DNA of 36,667 bases from Planktomarina sp. (GCA_020630015.1 JAHDCF010000029.1:1-36667), one strand, 5' to 3'. Shown: positions 25,134 to 34,710, numbered from the stretch's first letter. The notes: generated from the sequence alone by a model not told the origin. Numbers and translations: made by a program.

Positions 25134-26432
25134 TCAAGCAGAGGTCAATTCACCATCTGCTGAAATTTTTGTCTTACCCCCAAGGTAGGGCGCTAAAACC
25201 TCTGGTAAAGTCACGGAACCATCTGCATTTTGACCATTTTCCAAAACGGCGATCAGGCAACGACCAACCGCAAGTCCAGATCCATTCAGCGTGTGCACGA
25301 ATTCAGGCTTTCCACCAGCGGCGGGTTTGAAACGTGCATTCATGCGTCTGGCTTGAAAATCGCCGCATACGGAACAAGAGCTGATTTCGCGGTATGTATC
25401 TTGGCCGGGCAACCAAACTTCGATGTCGTGGGTGCGTCGGGATCCAAAACCCATGTCCCCTGTGCAAAGGATAACCGTGCGGTAAGGCAGTCCAAGTTTT
25501 TCCAATATACCTTGGGCACATTCTGTCATGCGATCTAATTCAGCGCGGGAATGATCAGGATGGGTGATACTGACCATTTCCACTTTTTCAAATTGATGCT
25601 GCCGCAACATTCCTGATGTATCACGCCCGGCAGATCCTGCCTCTGATCGGAAGCACAATGAATGCGCCGTGTAGCGGCGTGGAAGATAAGATTCCTCAAT
25701 CACAGCGCCCGCGACAAGGTTGGTAAGTGTCACCTCTGACGTTGGGATCAACCACCAACCATTGGTGGTCTGATAGGCATCTTCGGCAAATTTGGGAAGG
25801 TTGCCAGTACCGTACATGGCGTCGTCTTTCACGATCACTGGCGTGTTGGTTTCCGTCAAACCGTTTTCATCAACGTGGGTGTTAATCATGAATTGAGCCA
25901 GGGCGCGGTGCACGCGCGCAACAGCACCCGACATGACAACAAATCGGCTGCCTGACAGTTTGGCCGCAACCTCAAAATCCATACCATCTTGAACGGCCGC
26001 CAGTTCATAGTGTTCGACAGGTTTAAAGTCGAATTCTCGCGGTGTGCCCCAGCTATGAATTTCGACATTGTCATTTTCATCTTCACCGTCTGGCACTTCA
26101 TCAAGTGGGCAATTCGGCAAAACCATAAGGGCGTGACGCATTTCAGCGTCTTTGGCCTTTGCCTCTTCTTGCATTTTTGCGACTTCAGCTTTCTTTTCTG
26201 CAACAAGCGAACGTAAACGTTCGAACTCGGCTTCGTCGCCTTTGGCCTTTGCCGCGCCGACCAGTTTGCTGGCTTTGTTTTGGTCTGCTTGCGCCTCTTC
26301 TGCGGCTTGGATGCAGGCGCGGCGCGCGGAATCGATCTCCAAAATTGCAGAAGATTGTGGGGATACACCGCGTCGAGCTAAAGCTTTGTCAAAGGCAGCC
26401 GGGTTTTCACGAATGGCGCGGATGTCATGCAT
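25134..26432 (-). CDS. serS: Serine--tRNA ligase
   Basis: 432-residue class II synthetase that charges tRNA(Ser). The N-terminal coiled-coil arm (about 28-100, with [31 protein letters not shown]) binds the tRNA. Motif 2 is [22 protein letters not shown] and motif 3 [39 protein letters not shown] is the usual N-terminus. Length matches the family. It is divergent from yajC across a 164-base gap that carries two TTGCGAC repeats. Confidence 0.97.
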   Translation of the reverse strand: MHDIRAIRENPAAFDKALARRGVSPQSSAILEIDSARRACIQAAEEAQADQNKASKLVGAAKAKGDEAEFERLRSLVAEKKAEVAKMQEEAKAKDAEMRHALMVLPNCPLDEVPDGEDENDNVEIHSWGTPREFDFKPVEHYELAAVQDGMDFEVAAKLSGSRFVVMSGAVARVHRALAQFMINTHVDENGLTETNTPVIVKDDAMYGTGNLPKFAEDAYQTTNGWWLIPTSEVTLTNLVAGAVIEESYLPRRYTAHSLCFRSEAGSAGRDTSGMLRQHQFEKVEMVSITHPDHSRAELDRMTECAQGILEKLGLPYRTVILCTGDMGFGSRRTHDIEVWLPGQDTYREISSCSVCGDFQARRMNARFKPAAGGKPEFVHTLNGSGLAVGRCLIAVLENGQNADGSVTLPEVLAPYLGGKTKISADGELTSA

Positions 26433-26450
26433 GATCGTATCCTCAAAAAA

Positions 26451-26468
26451 TTGCGACTCACTTGCGAC
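26451..26468. promoter_or_regulatory. TTGCGAC direct repeat between serS and yajC
   Basis: TTGCGAC at 26451-26457 and 26462-26468, an 11-base period, 19 bases upstream of the serS ATG in the divergent gap. The same heptamer forms one arm of the inverted repeat before soxB. It could be a regulator site or coincidence. Confidence 0.3.
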
Positions 26469-26596
26469 CTCTTATGGCGAAAGTTGTGGGTAACGTCACG
26501 GTGTTTGCCAGCCTTTCGAAATGAATACCCCAGTGCGACTTGCAAAGGATGGTTGCGCCCTTTACCTAACCCAAGACCAAAATACATGAGGACACC

Positions 26597-26878
26597 ATGG
26601 AAGCCCTGAACGCTCTGCTTTTTCCACTTTTGATCATTGGTATTTTCTATCTGCTGGTTTTCAGACCGCAGCAAAAGAAAATGAAAGCCCACCAAACAAT
26701 GGTTTCAAACCTACGCCGCGGGGATGAAGTAATTACCCAGGGTGGTTTGAAAGGGAAAGTCACCAAGGTTGTTGAGGGTGAAAACGAGGTTGAAGTTGAA
26801 TTGGCCAAAGACATGCGGGTGCGCGTTGTCCAATCAACAATCGCGGATGTCGTCAGTAAGACCGAACCTGCCAAATAA
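26597..26878 (+). CDS. yajC: Preprotein translocase subunit YajC
   Basis: 93-residue inner-membrane protein of the holotranslocon with SecDF. One membrane helix (about 5-24, ALLFPLLIIGIFYLLVF), then RPQQKKMKAHQTMVSNLRRGDEVITQGGL, the YajC signature. The rest is a small charged beta domain. GAGGA lies 8 bases before the ATG. secD follows after 33 bases. Confidence 0.95.
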   Translation: MEALNALLFPLLIIGIFYLLVFRPQQKKMKAHQTMVSNLRRGDEVITQGGLKGKVTKVVEGENEVEVELAKDMRVRVVQSTIADVVSKTEPAK

Positions 26879-26911
26879 AAAACTTTTAGCTTTGCCCACG
26901 GGGGGCGTGCG

Positions 26912-28543
26912 ATGCTGCAAATTGAACGTTGGAAACGCTGGTTAATCATTCTTTTGTGTGTAACCGGATTTGTCTTCGCGCTTCCCAATGGGTTTTATTC
27001 GGGTGTTGAACGCCACAACGATGCCATTGCGGCAGGTGAGGAATCGTCGGCTTGGCCTTCCTTCTTGCCTTCCAACCTTGTGAATTTGGGGTTGGATCTT
27101 CGTGGTGGGGCCCATCTGTTGGGTGAAGTCGCGTTGGAAGAGGTTTACACAACCCGAATGGAGGGGTTTTGGCCCGAAGTGCGAAATGCATTGCGCGATG
27201 AACGCGCAACCATTGGTGCCATTCGCCAACAAGATGGCGCGCCGGGTGAATTACGGGTGCGCATTGGTGAAGTGACTGGGATGGATCGCGCGCTGGAAGT
27301 GGTTCGTGGTTTGTCGCGCCCGGTGACCACCCTGACAGGCGGGTTGGAGCAAGACATTGTGGTGCGGGCTGAAGGCAATGAAGTGGTCGTGACATTGTCC
27401 GACGCGGAAAAGGCCGCCACGGATCAACGAACCATGGCGCAGTCTTTGGAAATCATCCGTCGACGTGTGGACGAAGCCGGGACAAGAGAGCCGACAATCC
27501 AACGCCAAGGGAATGATCGCATTTTGATCCAAGTTCCCGGGATTGGATCAGCACAAGAATTGAAAACCCTGATCGGAAAACCGGCGTTATTGACGTTTCA
27601 AACCGTTGTGGGTGAAACGGGAAATCCCGACGGACGGGCAGGGGCCGGGAATGAAATCCTTCCAGATGCAACCATTGAAGGGCGTTACTTTATTCTTGAA
27701 CGTTCGCCTGTGGTGACGGGTGAAGAATTGGTCGATGCACAACCGTCTTTTGACCAAAATGGGCGCCCGGCGGTGAACTTCAGGTTTAACGCGACAGGTG
27801 GGCGAAAATTTGGTGTCTATACCGCGGAAAACATAGGACAGCCCTTCGCGATTGTATTGGACGGTGAAGTTATTTCCGCGCCTGTAATTCAATCGGCGAT
27901 CACCGGGGGATCTGGTATCATTACCGGTGACTTTACCGTACAAGAAAGTACAGAATTGGCGATTTTGCTGCGGGCTGGTTCTTTGCCGGCCAGCATTGAA
28001 TTTATCCAAGAGCGCACAGTCGGGCCTGAGCTGGGCCAGGATAGTATTGATGCTGGTAAATTGGCCACCATCGTGGCCTTCGTGGCGGTTTTGATTTTCA
28101 TGGCGCTCAGCTATGGCCTGTTTGGCTTATTCGCCAATGCCGCGCTTATCATAAACGTGATCTTGATTTTTGCGCTGCTCAGCATGATTGGTGCCACACT
28201 TACGTTGCCAGGAATCGCTGGGATTGTGTTGACGATCGGGATGGCTGTTGACGCAAATGTTTTGGTTTTCGAACGCATACGCGAAGAAGCCAAAACATCT
28301 AAAGGGCCGGCCCGTGCGATCGAACTGGGGTATGAGAAAGCGCTGTCGGCCATTATCGATGCGAACATCACGACGTTCCTGACGGCAGTGATCCTTTATG
28401 TTATGGGCGCGGGGCCGGTGCGCGGCTTTGCCATCACGTTGGGGCTTGGCATCATGACATCCGTGTTCACAGCCATTTTTGTCACTCGCTTGTTCATTAT
28501 AATTTGGTTTGAACGCCGTCGCCCCAAAAAGCTGGAGGTGTGA
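26912..28543 (+). CDS. secD: Protein translocase subunit SecD
   Basis: 543-residue inner-membrane protein using the proton motive force to help pull exported proteins through SecYEG. TM1 is near residues 11-28; NLGLDLRGGAHLL is the conserved first block; a large periplasmic domain follows (about 60-370) with AVNFRFNATGGRKFGVYTAENIGQPFAIVLDGEVISAP and GGSGIITGDFTVQES. Five helices close the protein (about 380-535) with GMAVDANVLVFERIREE, typical of TM4 in SecD. GGGGGG lies just before the ATG. secF begins immediately after the stop. Confidence 0.97.
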   Translation: MLQIERWKRWLIILLCVTGFVFALPNGFYSGVERHNDAIAAGEESSAWPSFLPSNLVNLGLDLRGGAHLLGEVALEEVYTTRMEGFWPEVRNALRDERATIGAIRQQDGAPGELRVRIGEVTGMDRALEVVRGLSRPVTTLTGGLEQDIVVRAEGNEVVVTLSDAEKAATDQRTMAQSLEIIRRRVDEAGTREPTIQRQGNDRILIQVPGIGSAQELKTLIGKPALLTFQTVVGETGNPDGRAGAGNEILPDATIEGRYFILERSPVVTGEELVDAQPSFDQNGRPAVNFRFNATGGRKFGVYTAENIGQPFAIVLDGEVISAPVIQSAITGGSGIITGDFTVQESTELAILLRAGSLPASIEFIQERTVGPELGQDSIDAGKLATIVAFVAVLIFMALSYGLFGLFANAALIINVILIFALLSMIGATLTLPGIAGIVLTIGMAVDANVLVFERIREEAKTSKGPARAIELGYEKALSAIIDANITTFLTAVILYVMGAGPVRGFAITLGLGIMTSVFTAIFVTRLFIIIWFERRRPKKLEV

Positions 28544-28544
28544 T

Positions 28545-29513
28545 ATGCGCCTAAGACTTGTTCCGCAAAACACTTCGTTTGATTTTTTCCATCGCTGGAA
28601 ATTTTGGATCGGCCTGTCAAGTTTGATGATGGTTTTGTCCTTGGTGGCAGCCTTGGTATTGGGATTGAACTTCGGCATCGATTTCCGTGGTGGCACAACC
28701 ATCCGAACTGACAGTCCAACACCGGTGAACGTGGCCGTGTATCGTCAGGCGATCGAACCTTTGGGTTTGGGCGATATTTCGATCGCCGAAGTAAATGACC
28801 CGACATTCCGTGATGACCAATTTGTCGCCCAAGTGCGGATCCAATCCCAAGATGGTGAAGAAGCGGTTTCGGAAGAGGTGATAACATCCGTGCAAAATGT
28901 CTTGCGTGGTGTTGCCCCGGATATTTCATTTCCCGCGATTGAATCGATTGGGCCCAAAGTATCGGGCGAGCTGATCCAATCTGCGATTTTGGCGGTGATC
29001 GCAGCGTTGTTTGTTGTGCTGATTTATATTTGGTTGCGGTTTGAATGGCAGTTCGCGGTCGGGGCTGTTGCGGCTCTGTTCCATGATGTTCTGATCACAA
29101 TCGGCGTTTTTGCTGTTTTGCAAATCAAGTTTGATCTTGCGATTATTGCCGCGCTTTTGACCATTGTTGGGTATTCCTTGAATGATACGGTTGTGGTCTT
29201 CGACCGGGTTCGCGAGAACCTTCGAAAGTATAAGAAAAAGGCGTTGTCCGAAGTTTTGAATTTGTCGATCAACGAAACGCTTAGCCGGACATTCATGACA
29301 TCTGTCACAACTTTGATTGCCTTAATTTCACTGTTTGTTTTGGGCGGTGATGTGATCCGTGGATTTGTATTTGCCATGATCTTGGGCGTGATTTTCGGGA
29401 CCTATTCATCGATCTTTGTGGCGACGGCAACTCTGTTGTGGCTGGGGGTAAAGAGAGATTGGTCCAAACCGGACAACACCGAAGGCAACCAATTTGCAAA
29501 CATTGATGCGTGA
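28545..29513 (+). CDS. secF: Protein translocase subunit SecF
   Basis: 322-residue partner of SecD. TM1 (about 20-41) is followed by LNFGIDFRGGTTIRTDS, a short periplasmic domain, and five helices with SIGPKVSGELIQSAILAV, FHDVLITIGVF and GYSLNDTVVVFDRVREN, all SecF signatures. The ATG at 28545 has GGAGG 9 bases upstream in the end of secD. Its stop overlaps the start of the Mth938-like gene as TGATG. Confidence 0.97.
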   Translation: MRLRLVPQNTSFDFFHRWKFWIGLSSLMMVLSLVAALVLGLNFGIDFRGGTTIRTDSPTPVNVAVYRQAIEPLGLGDISIAEVNDPTFRDDQFVAQVRIQSQDGEEAVSEEVITSVQNVLRGVAPDISFPAIESIGPKVSGELIQSAILAVIAALFVVLIYIWLRFEWQFAVGAVAALFHDVLITIGVFAVLQIKFDLAIIAALLTIVGYSLNDTVVVFDRVRENLRKYKKKALSEVLNLSINETLSRTFMTSVTTLIALISLFVLGGDVIRGFVFAMILGVIFGTYSSIFVATATLLWLGVKRDWSKPDNTEGNQFANIDA

Positions 29514-29866
29514 TGCAACTGAATGAGATTTCATATGGTGATGCGCAGCCCATAGATGGCTATGGTCCGGGATTTTTTCGGATTGGTGGTGAGGTGGTGG
29601 AAGGGGCAATCACGGTTTTGCCCAATGGTATTTCTGCATGGGATGGTTTGACATCCGCGTCTCCTTTCGAAAATGCGGCAGGCGAAATTGATTTTGTGCT
29701 GGTGGGAACAGGTGCCGAAATGAAACCCGTTCCACAGGATTTTCAATCAAAGCTTGAGGCGATGGGCACCGGCGTGGAAATCATGAACACACCCACGGCT
29801 TGCCGTACATTTAATGTGTTGTTGTCAGAGGGTCGCCGGGTGGGGTTGGCGGTTTTGCCCGTTTGA
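29513..29866 (+). CDS. Mth938-like domain-containing protein (DUF498)
   Basis: 117-residue soluble protein. IDGYGPGFFRIGGEVVEGAITVLPNG near the start, then FVLVGTGAEMKPVPQDF and MNTPTACRTFNVLLSEGRRVGLAVLPV, match the Mth938/DUF498 (NDUFAF3-related) fold. The function is not known in bacteria; the mitochondrial relative helps complex I assembly. It overlaps secF by one base and ccmA by one base, in a tight operon, which suggests coupled expression rather than a shared role. Confidence 0.85.
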   Translation: MQLNEISYGDAQPIDGYGPGFFRIGGEVVEGAITVLPNGISAWDGLTSASPFENAAGEIDFVLVGTGAEMKPVPQDFQSKLEAMGTGVEIMNTPTACRTFNVLLSEGRRVGLAVLPV

Positions 29867-30468
29867 TGGTGCGGTTGGATCAAGTCAGCGTCGCGCGCGG
29901 TGGTTTGATCCTGCTTGATAATCTGTGTTTCGATTTGACGGCTGGTTCAGCGTTGGTGCTGCGTGGGCGGAACGGGATTGGTAAAACATCCCTTTTGCGC
30001 ACTATTGCGGGGATACAACCGTTGGCCGGTGGTCGGATTGATCGACCTGATTGTGCATACTTTGGACATTCGAATGCTGTCAAAGGAACGCTTTCTGTTT
30101 CAGAAAACCTTGCGTTTTGGCGTGATGTTTATGGAACCTCTGATGACGTTAAAACCCTTACAGAGGCCAGCTCGATCCCTCCAAACACGCGTGCCAGCGA
30201 TTTATCGGCTGGTCAAAAGCAAAGATTGGGTTTGGATCGTTTGATTTTAAGTCAAGCGCCCTTATGGCTTTTGGATGAACCGACAGCATCGCTTGATGTT
30301 GAAAATACCGATCATTTAATCAGGGTTCTGCAGGACCATTTATCATCAGGTGGAACCGCCATCTTATCTACGCACATCGATGTTAAGCTACCTGCAAAGA
30401 CACTTGATTTGGAAAGCTTTGAAGCAAGACGAATGATGTCAGACGGTTTCGATGAGGTCTTCGTATGA
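29866..30468 (+). CDS. ccmA: Heme exporter ATP-binding protein CcmA
   Basis: 200-residue ATPase of the CcmABCD complex, which releases heme-loaded CcmE during cytochrome c maturation. Walker A is GRNGIGKTS, the signature is LSAGQKQRLGLDRL and Walker B is LWLLDEPTASLD; GHSNAVKGTLSVSENLAFW is a CcmA-specific block. Start is the ATG at 29866, overlapping the previous stop by one base. It overlaps ccmB by 4 bases. Confidence 0.93.
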   Translation: MVRLDQVSVARGGLILLDNLCFDLTAGSALVLRGRNGIGKTSLLRTIAGIQPLAGGRIDRPDCAYFGHSNAVKGTLSVSENLAFWRDVYGTSDDVKTLTEASSIPPNTRASDLSAGQKQRLGLDRLILSQAPLWLLDEPTASLDVENTDHLIRVLQDHLSSGGTAILSTHIDVKLPAKTLDLESFEARRMMSDGFDEVFV

Positions 30469-31121
30469 GGGCGATCTTGATCAGAGATCTGCGATTATCT
30501 TTTCGCGCGGGCGGCGGCTTCGGTCTTGCGTTGGTTTTTTTCCTGATCTTGATCGTTTTGACACCCTTTGCGGTTGGCAATGATCCTGTAGTCCTTTCAA
30601 AGGTTTCCATCGGAGTGATCTGGATCGGCGCTTTGCTTGCGTGCCTTTTGTCTTTGGATCGTTTGTTTGCCCATGATTTTGAAGACGGCACGTTAGAGGC
30701 TTTGGTGGTGTCACCTTTGCCTCTTGAAATGGTGGTTCTGATAAAGGTGATTGTACATTGGTTGACCACCGGCCTGCCACTTGCGGTATTGGCCCCGATA
30801 TTTGGTGCAATGTTGGGATTACCTGCACAGGCAGGTCTTATGATCGCCGTGACACTATCGATTGGAACCTTGGGCTTATCCGCAATTGGCGGTTTTGGCT
30901 CTGCGTTAACGGTGGGCGTGAAACGTGGTGGTTTGCTTCTATCTCTATTGGTTTTGCCAATGTACGTTCCAACCTTAATATTTGGGGCGATGGCCGCGCG
31001 TCAAACTGCCTCGGGTGGGGATCCAACAATTGCTTTGACAATTTTGGGGGCTATCACTTTGACAGGGATTGCGACATTGCCATTTGTCGCAGCCATGGTT
31101 TTACGGATGAATGTGCGATGA
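30465..31121 (+). CDS. ccmB: Heme exporter protein CcmB
   Basis: 218-residue permease with about six membrane helices. RAILIRDLRLSFRAGGGFGLALVFFLIL at the N-terminus, then FEDGTLEALVVSPLPLEMVVLIKVIVHW and GLPAQAGLMIAVTLSIGTLGLSAIGGFG, are CcmB signatures. It pairs with CcmA; the start overlaps the ccmA stop by 4 bases. Confidence 0.94.
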   Translation: MRAILIRDLRLSFRAGGGFGLALVFFLILIVLTPFAVGNDPVVLSKVSIGVIWIGALLACLLSLDRLFAHDFEDGTLEALVVSPLPLEMVVLIKVIVHWLTTGLPLAVLAPIFGAMLGLPAQAGLMIAVTLSIGTLGLSAIGGFGSALTVGVKRGGLLLSLLVLPMYVPTLIFGAMAARQTASGGDPTIALTILGAITLTGIATLPFVAAMVLRMNVR

Positions 31122-31162
31122 ACTGCAAATATCCAGCACAAAACTTGGATTAGGAGACAGCC

Positions 31163-31900
31163 ATGTCAATCTGGGAATATGCTAATCCGAAACGGTTTAT
31201 GGGGTGGTCGGGCACAGTTTTACCATGGTTTGCCGTTTTGGCCGCTGGCTTGCTTACAACTGGCTTGGTCTGGGGTTTCTTTTTTACACCCAATGATTTT
31301 CGTCAGGGATCGACGGTTAAAATAATATATTTGCATGTCCCCTCGGCATGGATTGCGATCAACGCCTATCTGATGATGTTTGTTTGTTCACTGATTTGGT
31401 TGATCCGCCGTCATCACGTCAGCGCTTTGGCGGCAAAGGCCGCAGCCCCTGTTGGATTGGCAATGACGTTGATTGCCTTGGCAACTGGTGCACTTTGGGG
31501 GAAACCAATGTGGGGAACCTATTGGGTTTGGGATCCCCGATTGACCAGCTTTCTTATCTTGGCGCTTTTCTACATAGGGTACATTGGGTTGTGGTCTGCG
31601 ATAGAAGATCGCGACACGGCGGCGGATTTAACGTCCGTTCTGGCGATGGTCGGGGCCGTTTTTGCGCTGCTCAGCCGATATGCCGTTTTGTTTTGGAATC
31701 AAGGCTTACACCAAGGGACGACTGTTACGATCGCAGATGGCGCCCAACAGGAAAATATTTCGACCGTGTTTTTCGTTCCCCTGCTTTTATCGATGGGGGG
31801 ATTCACGCTTTTGTTTGTGACCTTGGTTCTTCTGGGCACCAGATCAGAGGTTATGGAACGCCGTTTGGCCGTTTTGAGAAAGAAAGCGCAAATCTTATGA
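31163..31900 (+). CDS. ccmC: Heme exporter protein CcmC
   Basis: 245-residue six-helix protein that presents heme to CcmE. The periplasmic tryptophan-rich heme motif is WGKPMWGTYWVWDPRLTS (residues 112-129); conserved histidines include His58 in IYLHVPSAW. TAGGAGACAG precedes the ATG, giving a good ribosome site after a 41-base gap from ccmB. Its stop overlaps the ccmD start as ATGA. Confidence 0.96.
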   Translation: MSIWEYANPKRFMGWSGTVLPWFAVLAAGLLTTGLVWGFFFTPNDFRQGSTVKIIYLHVPSAWIAINAYLMMFVCSLIWLIRRHHVSALAAKAAAPVGLAMTLIALATGALWGKPMWGTYWVWDPRLTSFLILALFYIGYIGLWSAIEDRDTAADLTSVLAMVGAVFALLSRYAVLFWNQGLHQGTTVTIADGAQQENISTVFFVPLLLSMGGFTLLFVTLVLLGTRSEVMERRLAVLRKKAQIL

Positions 31901-32049
31901 ATGTGGATCTTGGAAAGTATGCGAGTGATGTTCTGGCGGCATATGGGGTTGGGATCGCGGTTCTGACGGTAATGGTTCTGGCGTATGTTTTTCGCCATCG
32001 CCGTATGTCCCGAAATCTTCTTGATCAAGAAAGCAAATCAAATGACTAG
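31897..32049 (+). CDS. ccmD: Heme exporter protein CcmD
   Basis: Only 50 residues. CcmD is a small single-helix protein that helps release holo-CcmE. DLGKYASDVLAAYGVGIAVLTVMVLAYVF is typical: a short N-terminus, one helix (about 16-32) and a basic RHRRMSRN stretch on the cytosolic side. It sits between ccmC and ccmG, overlapping the first by 4 bases and the second by 8. Confidence 0.88.
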   Translation: MNVDLGKYASDVLAAYGVGIAVLTVMVLAYVFRHRRMSRNLLDQESKSND

Positions 32050-32593
32050 GCTTTTTTATCTTATCCCGGTTCTGGTGTTCGCTGGATTTGCAGCCTTGGT
32101 GTTTAATGGCATGCGCGGGGGTGAAAATAACACACTTCCCAGTACCATGGTGGGAAAGACCGCGCCGAAGATAAGTGTGATACCCTTTTCCGATCTGCCA
32201 ACATTGGGCGAAGCGGATCTGAAATCAGGTCAGGTTAGTTTGGTAAACTTCTGGGCCAGTTGGTGTGCGCCTTGCAGGGCGGAACATCCAAATTTGATGG
32301 CGATATCAGAGGCGGGTGTGCCTGTCTTTGGTGTGAACTATCGCGACGATCCCGCAAAGGCGCAGGCGTTCTTGAACGAACTTGGAAACCCTTATGTTGC
32401 GGGTGGGGCTGATCCCATCGCCCGCATGGCTTTGGACTGGGGGGTTTATGGTTTGCCTGAGACCTTTGTCATTGGATCGGATGGAAAGATCATTGCGCGT
32501 GTTGCCGGCCCGGTAACACAGCGAAATATCAAATCCAGAATAGAAACAGCTTTGTCTTCTGCAGGTGAAACCTGGTCTTATCGCGCGAATTAA
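32042..32593 (+). CDS. ccmG: Thiol:disulfide interchange protein CcmG (DsbE)
   Basis: 183-residue periplasmic thioredoxin-like protein anchored by an N-terminal helix (about 4-21). The redox motif is WASWCAPC (Cys75, Cys78); the cis-proline loop is YGLPETFVIGSDG. It keeps apocytochrome cysteines reduced for heme attachment. Start is the ATG at 32042, overlapping the ccmD stop by 8 bases, rather than an upstream in-frame ATG inside ccmD. It ends the ccm operon and meets ornithine cyclodeaminase head-on after 4 bases. Confidence 0.94.
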   Translation: MTRLFYLIPVLVFAGFAALVFNGMRGGENNTLPSTMVGKTAPKISVIPFSDLPTLGEADLKSGQVSLVNFWASWCAPCRAEHPNLMAISEAGVPVFGVNYRDDPAKAQAFLNELGNPYVAGGADPIARMALDWGVYGLPETFVIGSDGKIIARVAGPVTQRNIKSRIETALSSAGETWSYRAN

Positions 32594-32597
32594 CGCG

Positions 32598-33662
32598 TCA
32601 AATGTCTTGGGCTGCGCGGCGCACCATCCCGAACAAATCACGCGGGTCGTCGGGATCGGCCAAAAGATCAAGATCAACGTAATGATCCAAATGGTTCAAT
32701 TGATCTCTCACATATCGCAGTGCAGAAAAATCTTCGACTGCGAACCCCACGCTGTCGAACAACGTCACCTGATCTGAGGAAGACCGGCCTTTGGATTTTC
32801 CGGTTATGACCTCCCACAGCTCAGTGACTTTGTGATCAGGTTCCAACTGTTGAATTTCACCTTCGATGCGGGTTTGGGGGGTGTATTCCACAAAAATGTC
32901 AGATCGCATCAGGATATCACGATGCAGTTCTGTCTTGCCGGGGCAATCGCCACCGATTGCGTTTATATGAATGCCAGAGCCCACCATGTTATCTGTCAAA
33001 ATGGTGGCGAATTGTTTGTCGGCCGTGCATGTTGTTATGATATCAACAGCTGAAACTGCGTCCTCTGGTGTGGGGCACTTAACGACATTTAATCCGCTTG
33101 TGGCCAAATTATTGGCGGCTTTTTCGGTTGCAGCCGGATCAATATCGTACAAGCGCACGGTTTCGATCCCCAATGTCTCTTGAAATGCGAGGGCCTGAAA
33201 CTCGCATTGTGCCCCGTTGCCAATCATCGCCATGGTTTTTGGGTTCTTGGGGGCCAAATATTTGGCCGCCATCACTGATGCCGCAGCGGTTCGAAGGGCC
33301 GTCAAAATCGTCATCTCTGTGAACAAAACGGGGTATCCGTTATCCACACGCGCCAACACCCCAAATGCTGTGACGGTTTGAAATCCACGTGCCATATTGG
33401 CAGGGTGCCCATTCACATATTTGAAGCCATAAGTTTCGCCATCGCTGGTGGGCATCAATTCGATCACACCCTCGCGCGAATGGGATGCAACGCGTGGCGT
33501 CTTGTCAAACAGCTCCCACCTTTTGAAATCATCTTCGATGTAGGAAGCAATGTCAGCGATCATTTGGGCAGGACCGATGGTGTTCACAATCTTCATCATA
33601 TTGTCCACGCTGATGAAGGGCACCATGGCAAGTTTGGAAGGTGTCAAATCAATTTTGGTCAT
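32598..33662 (-). CDS. Ornithine cyclodeaminase
   Basis: 354-residue NAD-dependent enzyme converting ornithine to proline and ammonia. RVASHSREGVIELMP, FKYVNGHPANMARGFQTVTAFG and PVLFTEMTILTALRTAAASVMAAKYLA are family blocks near the N-terminus; AMIGNGAQCEFQALAF (around 145-160) binds the dinucleotide; NAIGGDCPGKTELH holds the catalytic Asp; VEYTPQTRIEGEIQQL and DSVGFAVEDFSALRY follow. The match to the Pseudomonas enzyme is close along the whole length. GGAG lies 5 bases before the ATG. It follows arginase after 33 bases, forming an arginine-to-proline route. Confidence 0.95.
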   Translation of the reverse strand: MTKIDLTPSKLAMVPFISVDNMMKIVNTIGPAQMIADIASYIEDDFKRWELFDKTPRVASHSREGVIELMPTSDGETYGFKYVNGHPANMARGFQTVTAFGVLARVDNGYPVLFTEMTILTALRTAAASVMAAKYLAPKNPKTMAMIGNGAQCEFQALAFQETLGIETVRLYDIDPAATEKAANNLATSGLNVVKCPTPEDAVSAVDIITTCTADKQFATILTDNMVGSGIHINAIGGDCPGKTELHRDILMRSDIFVEYTPQTRIEGEIQQLEPDHKVTELWEVITGKSKGRSSSDQVTLFDSVGFAVEDFSALRYVRDQLNHLDHYVDLDLLADPDDPRDLFGMVRRAAQDI

Positions 33663-33695
33663 CGGAACTCCGAAAGTGTGAGAATGAAAAGGGGA

Positions 33696-34631
33696 TCACA
33701 TACGGTTTGTTGGACGGTCCAACACTTTGCGTCCCAGCAAACTTGCGCAAAGATCCGTCATAAGCTGCGCAGTGCGGCCGCGTTCATCCAAAAATGGATT
33801 CAATTCAACCATTTCAAGCGATGTCATCAAGCCGCTGTCGCACAACATTTCCATGATCAAATGTGCCTCGCGAAATGTTGCACCGCCGGGAACCGTTGTC
33901 CCCACCGCCGGGGCGATGGAAGGATCCAGAAAATCGACATCCAAACTGACGTGAAGTGCACCTTTGGCTTTTGCGACTTTTCCCAAAAAGCTTCGCAAAG
34001 GCACAACAACGCCATTTTCGTCAATGGATCGCATATCATGCACCGTAATGGGGCTTTGCGACAGGAATTCCCGTTCCTCTGGATCAATGGATCGTATTCC
34101 CATCATACACATATTTTGCGGATCAACCGCATGGCTTAGATCAGGATAATGACCTTGGAAACCTTCGCGTCCGGTGAAGTATGCGACGGGTGTTCCATGC
34201 AAATTGCCACTGCTTGTCGTCGCAAGTGTATGAATGTCGGGATGAGCATCAAGCCATAGAACAAACTGGGGCCGCCCTTGTTCTGCCGAATATTTGGTAA
34301 TGCCCGGAACGGTTCCAATAGACATACTGTGATCCCCACCCAAAAAAATTGGCAGATCAGAAGATCGGGCCATATCAAACGCAGCTTCGCTAAGGGCGTG
34401 GGCCCACCCGACAATGCCGTCCAAATCGTGAATGGCCGGGTTATTATGCGGTGTAATCGGCATGGGGTTTGGCTTTAGGTTGCCCAGATCGGTTACCTCA
34501 TGGCCAAGTTCTTGAAGTGTTTGCACAATTCCCGCGGTGCGGAACGCATCCGGCCCCATTAAGCAACCTTGTTGGCTTGCACCATCTTGTGTTGGGGCAC
34601 CGAGAAGCGAACATTTCAGCATTTTGGTCAT
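33696..34631 (-). CDS. rocF: Arginase
   Basis: 311-residue dimanganese enzyme that hydrolyses arginine to ornithine and urea. Metal-binding motifs are GGDHSMSIG, DAHPD (in LWLDAHPDIHTL) and SLDVDFLDPS. SSGNLHGTP matches arginase rather than agmatinase; the position often Asn after DAHxD is His here. It is transcribed with ornithine cyclodeaminase and lies opposite an Lrp-type regulator across a 108-base AT-rich gap. Confidence 0.93.
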   Translation of the reverse strand: MTKMLKCSLLGAPTQDGASQQGCLMGPDAFRTAGIVQTLQELGHEVTDLGNLKPNPMPITPHNNPAIHDLDGIVGWAHALSEAAFDMARSSDLPIFLGGDHSMSIGTVPGITKYSAEQGRPQFVLWLDAHPDIHTLATTSSGNLHGTPVAYFTGREGFQGHYPDLSHAVDPQNMCMMGIRSIDPEEREFLSQSPITVHDMRSIDENGVVVPLRSFLGKVAKAKGALHVSLDVDFLDPSIAPAVGTTVPGGATFREAHLIMEMLCDSGLMTSLEMVELNPFLDERGRTAQLMTDLCASLLGRKVLDRPTNRM

Positions 34632-34660
34632 CCATTGTGTCTTGCGTGGCTAAAAATAAA

Positions 34661-34710
34661 CGATCAAATTTGAACAAATAGTGCTAAAAGTGTCTAATTG
34701 GATCAAAATT
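34661..34710. promoter_or_regulatory. AT-rich divergent region with repeated GATCAAA, candidate Lrp operator
   Basis: GATCAAATTTG starting at 34662 and GATCAAAATTA starting at 34701, about 40 bases apart, in the gap between arginase and the Lrp-type gene. The first contains the palindrome CAAATTTG. AT-rich, poorly conserved repeats are typical of Lrp-family sites. No confident -35/-10 pair is seen. Confidence 0.3.

Noticed and set aside
33378-34139. 253-residue plus-strand frame across ornithine cyclodeaminase and arginase
   Set aside because: It is antisense to two strongly supported genes and lacks any family motif.
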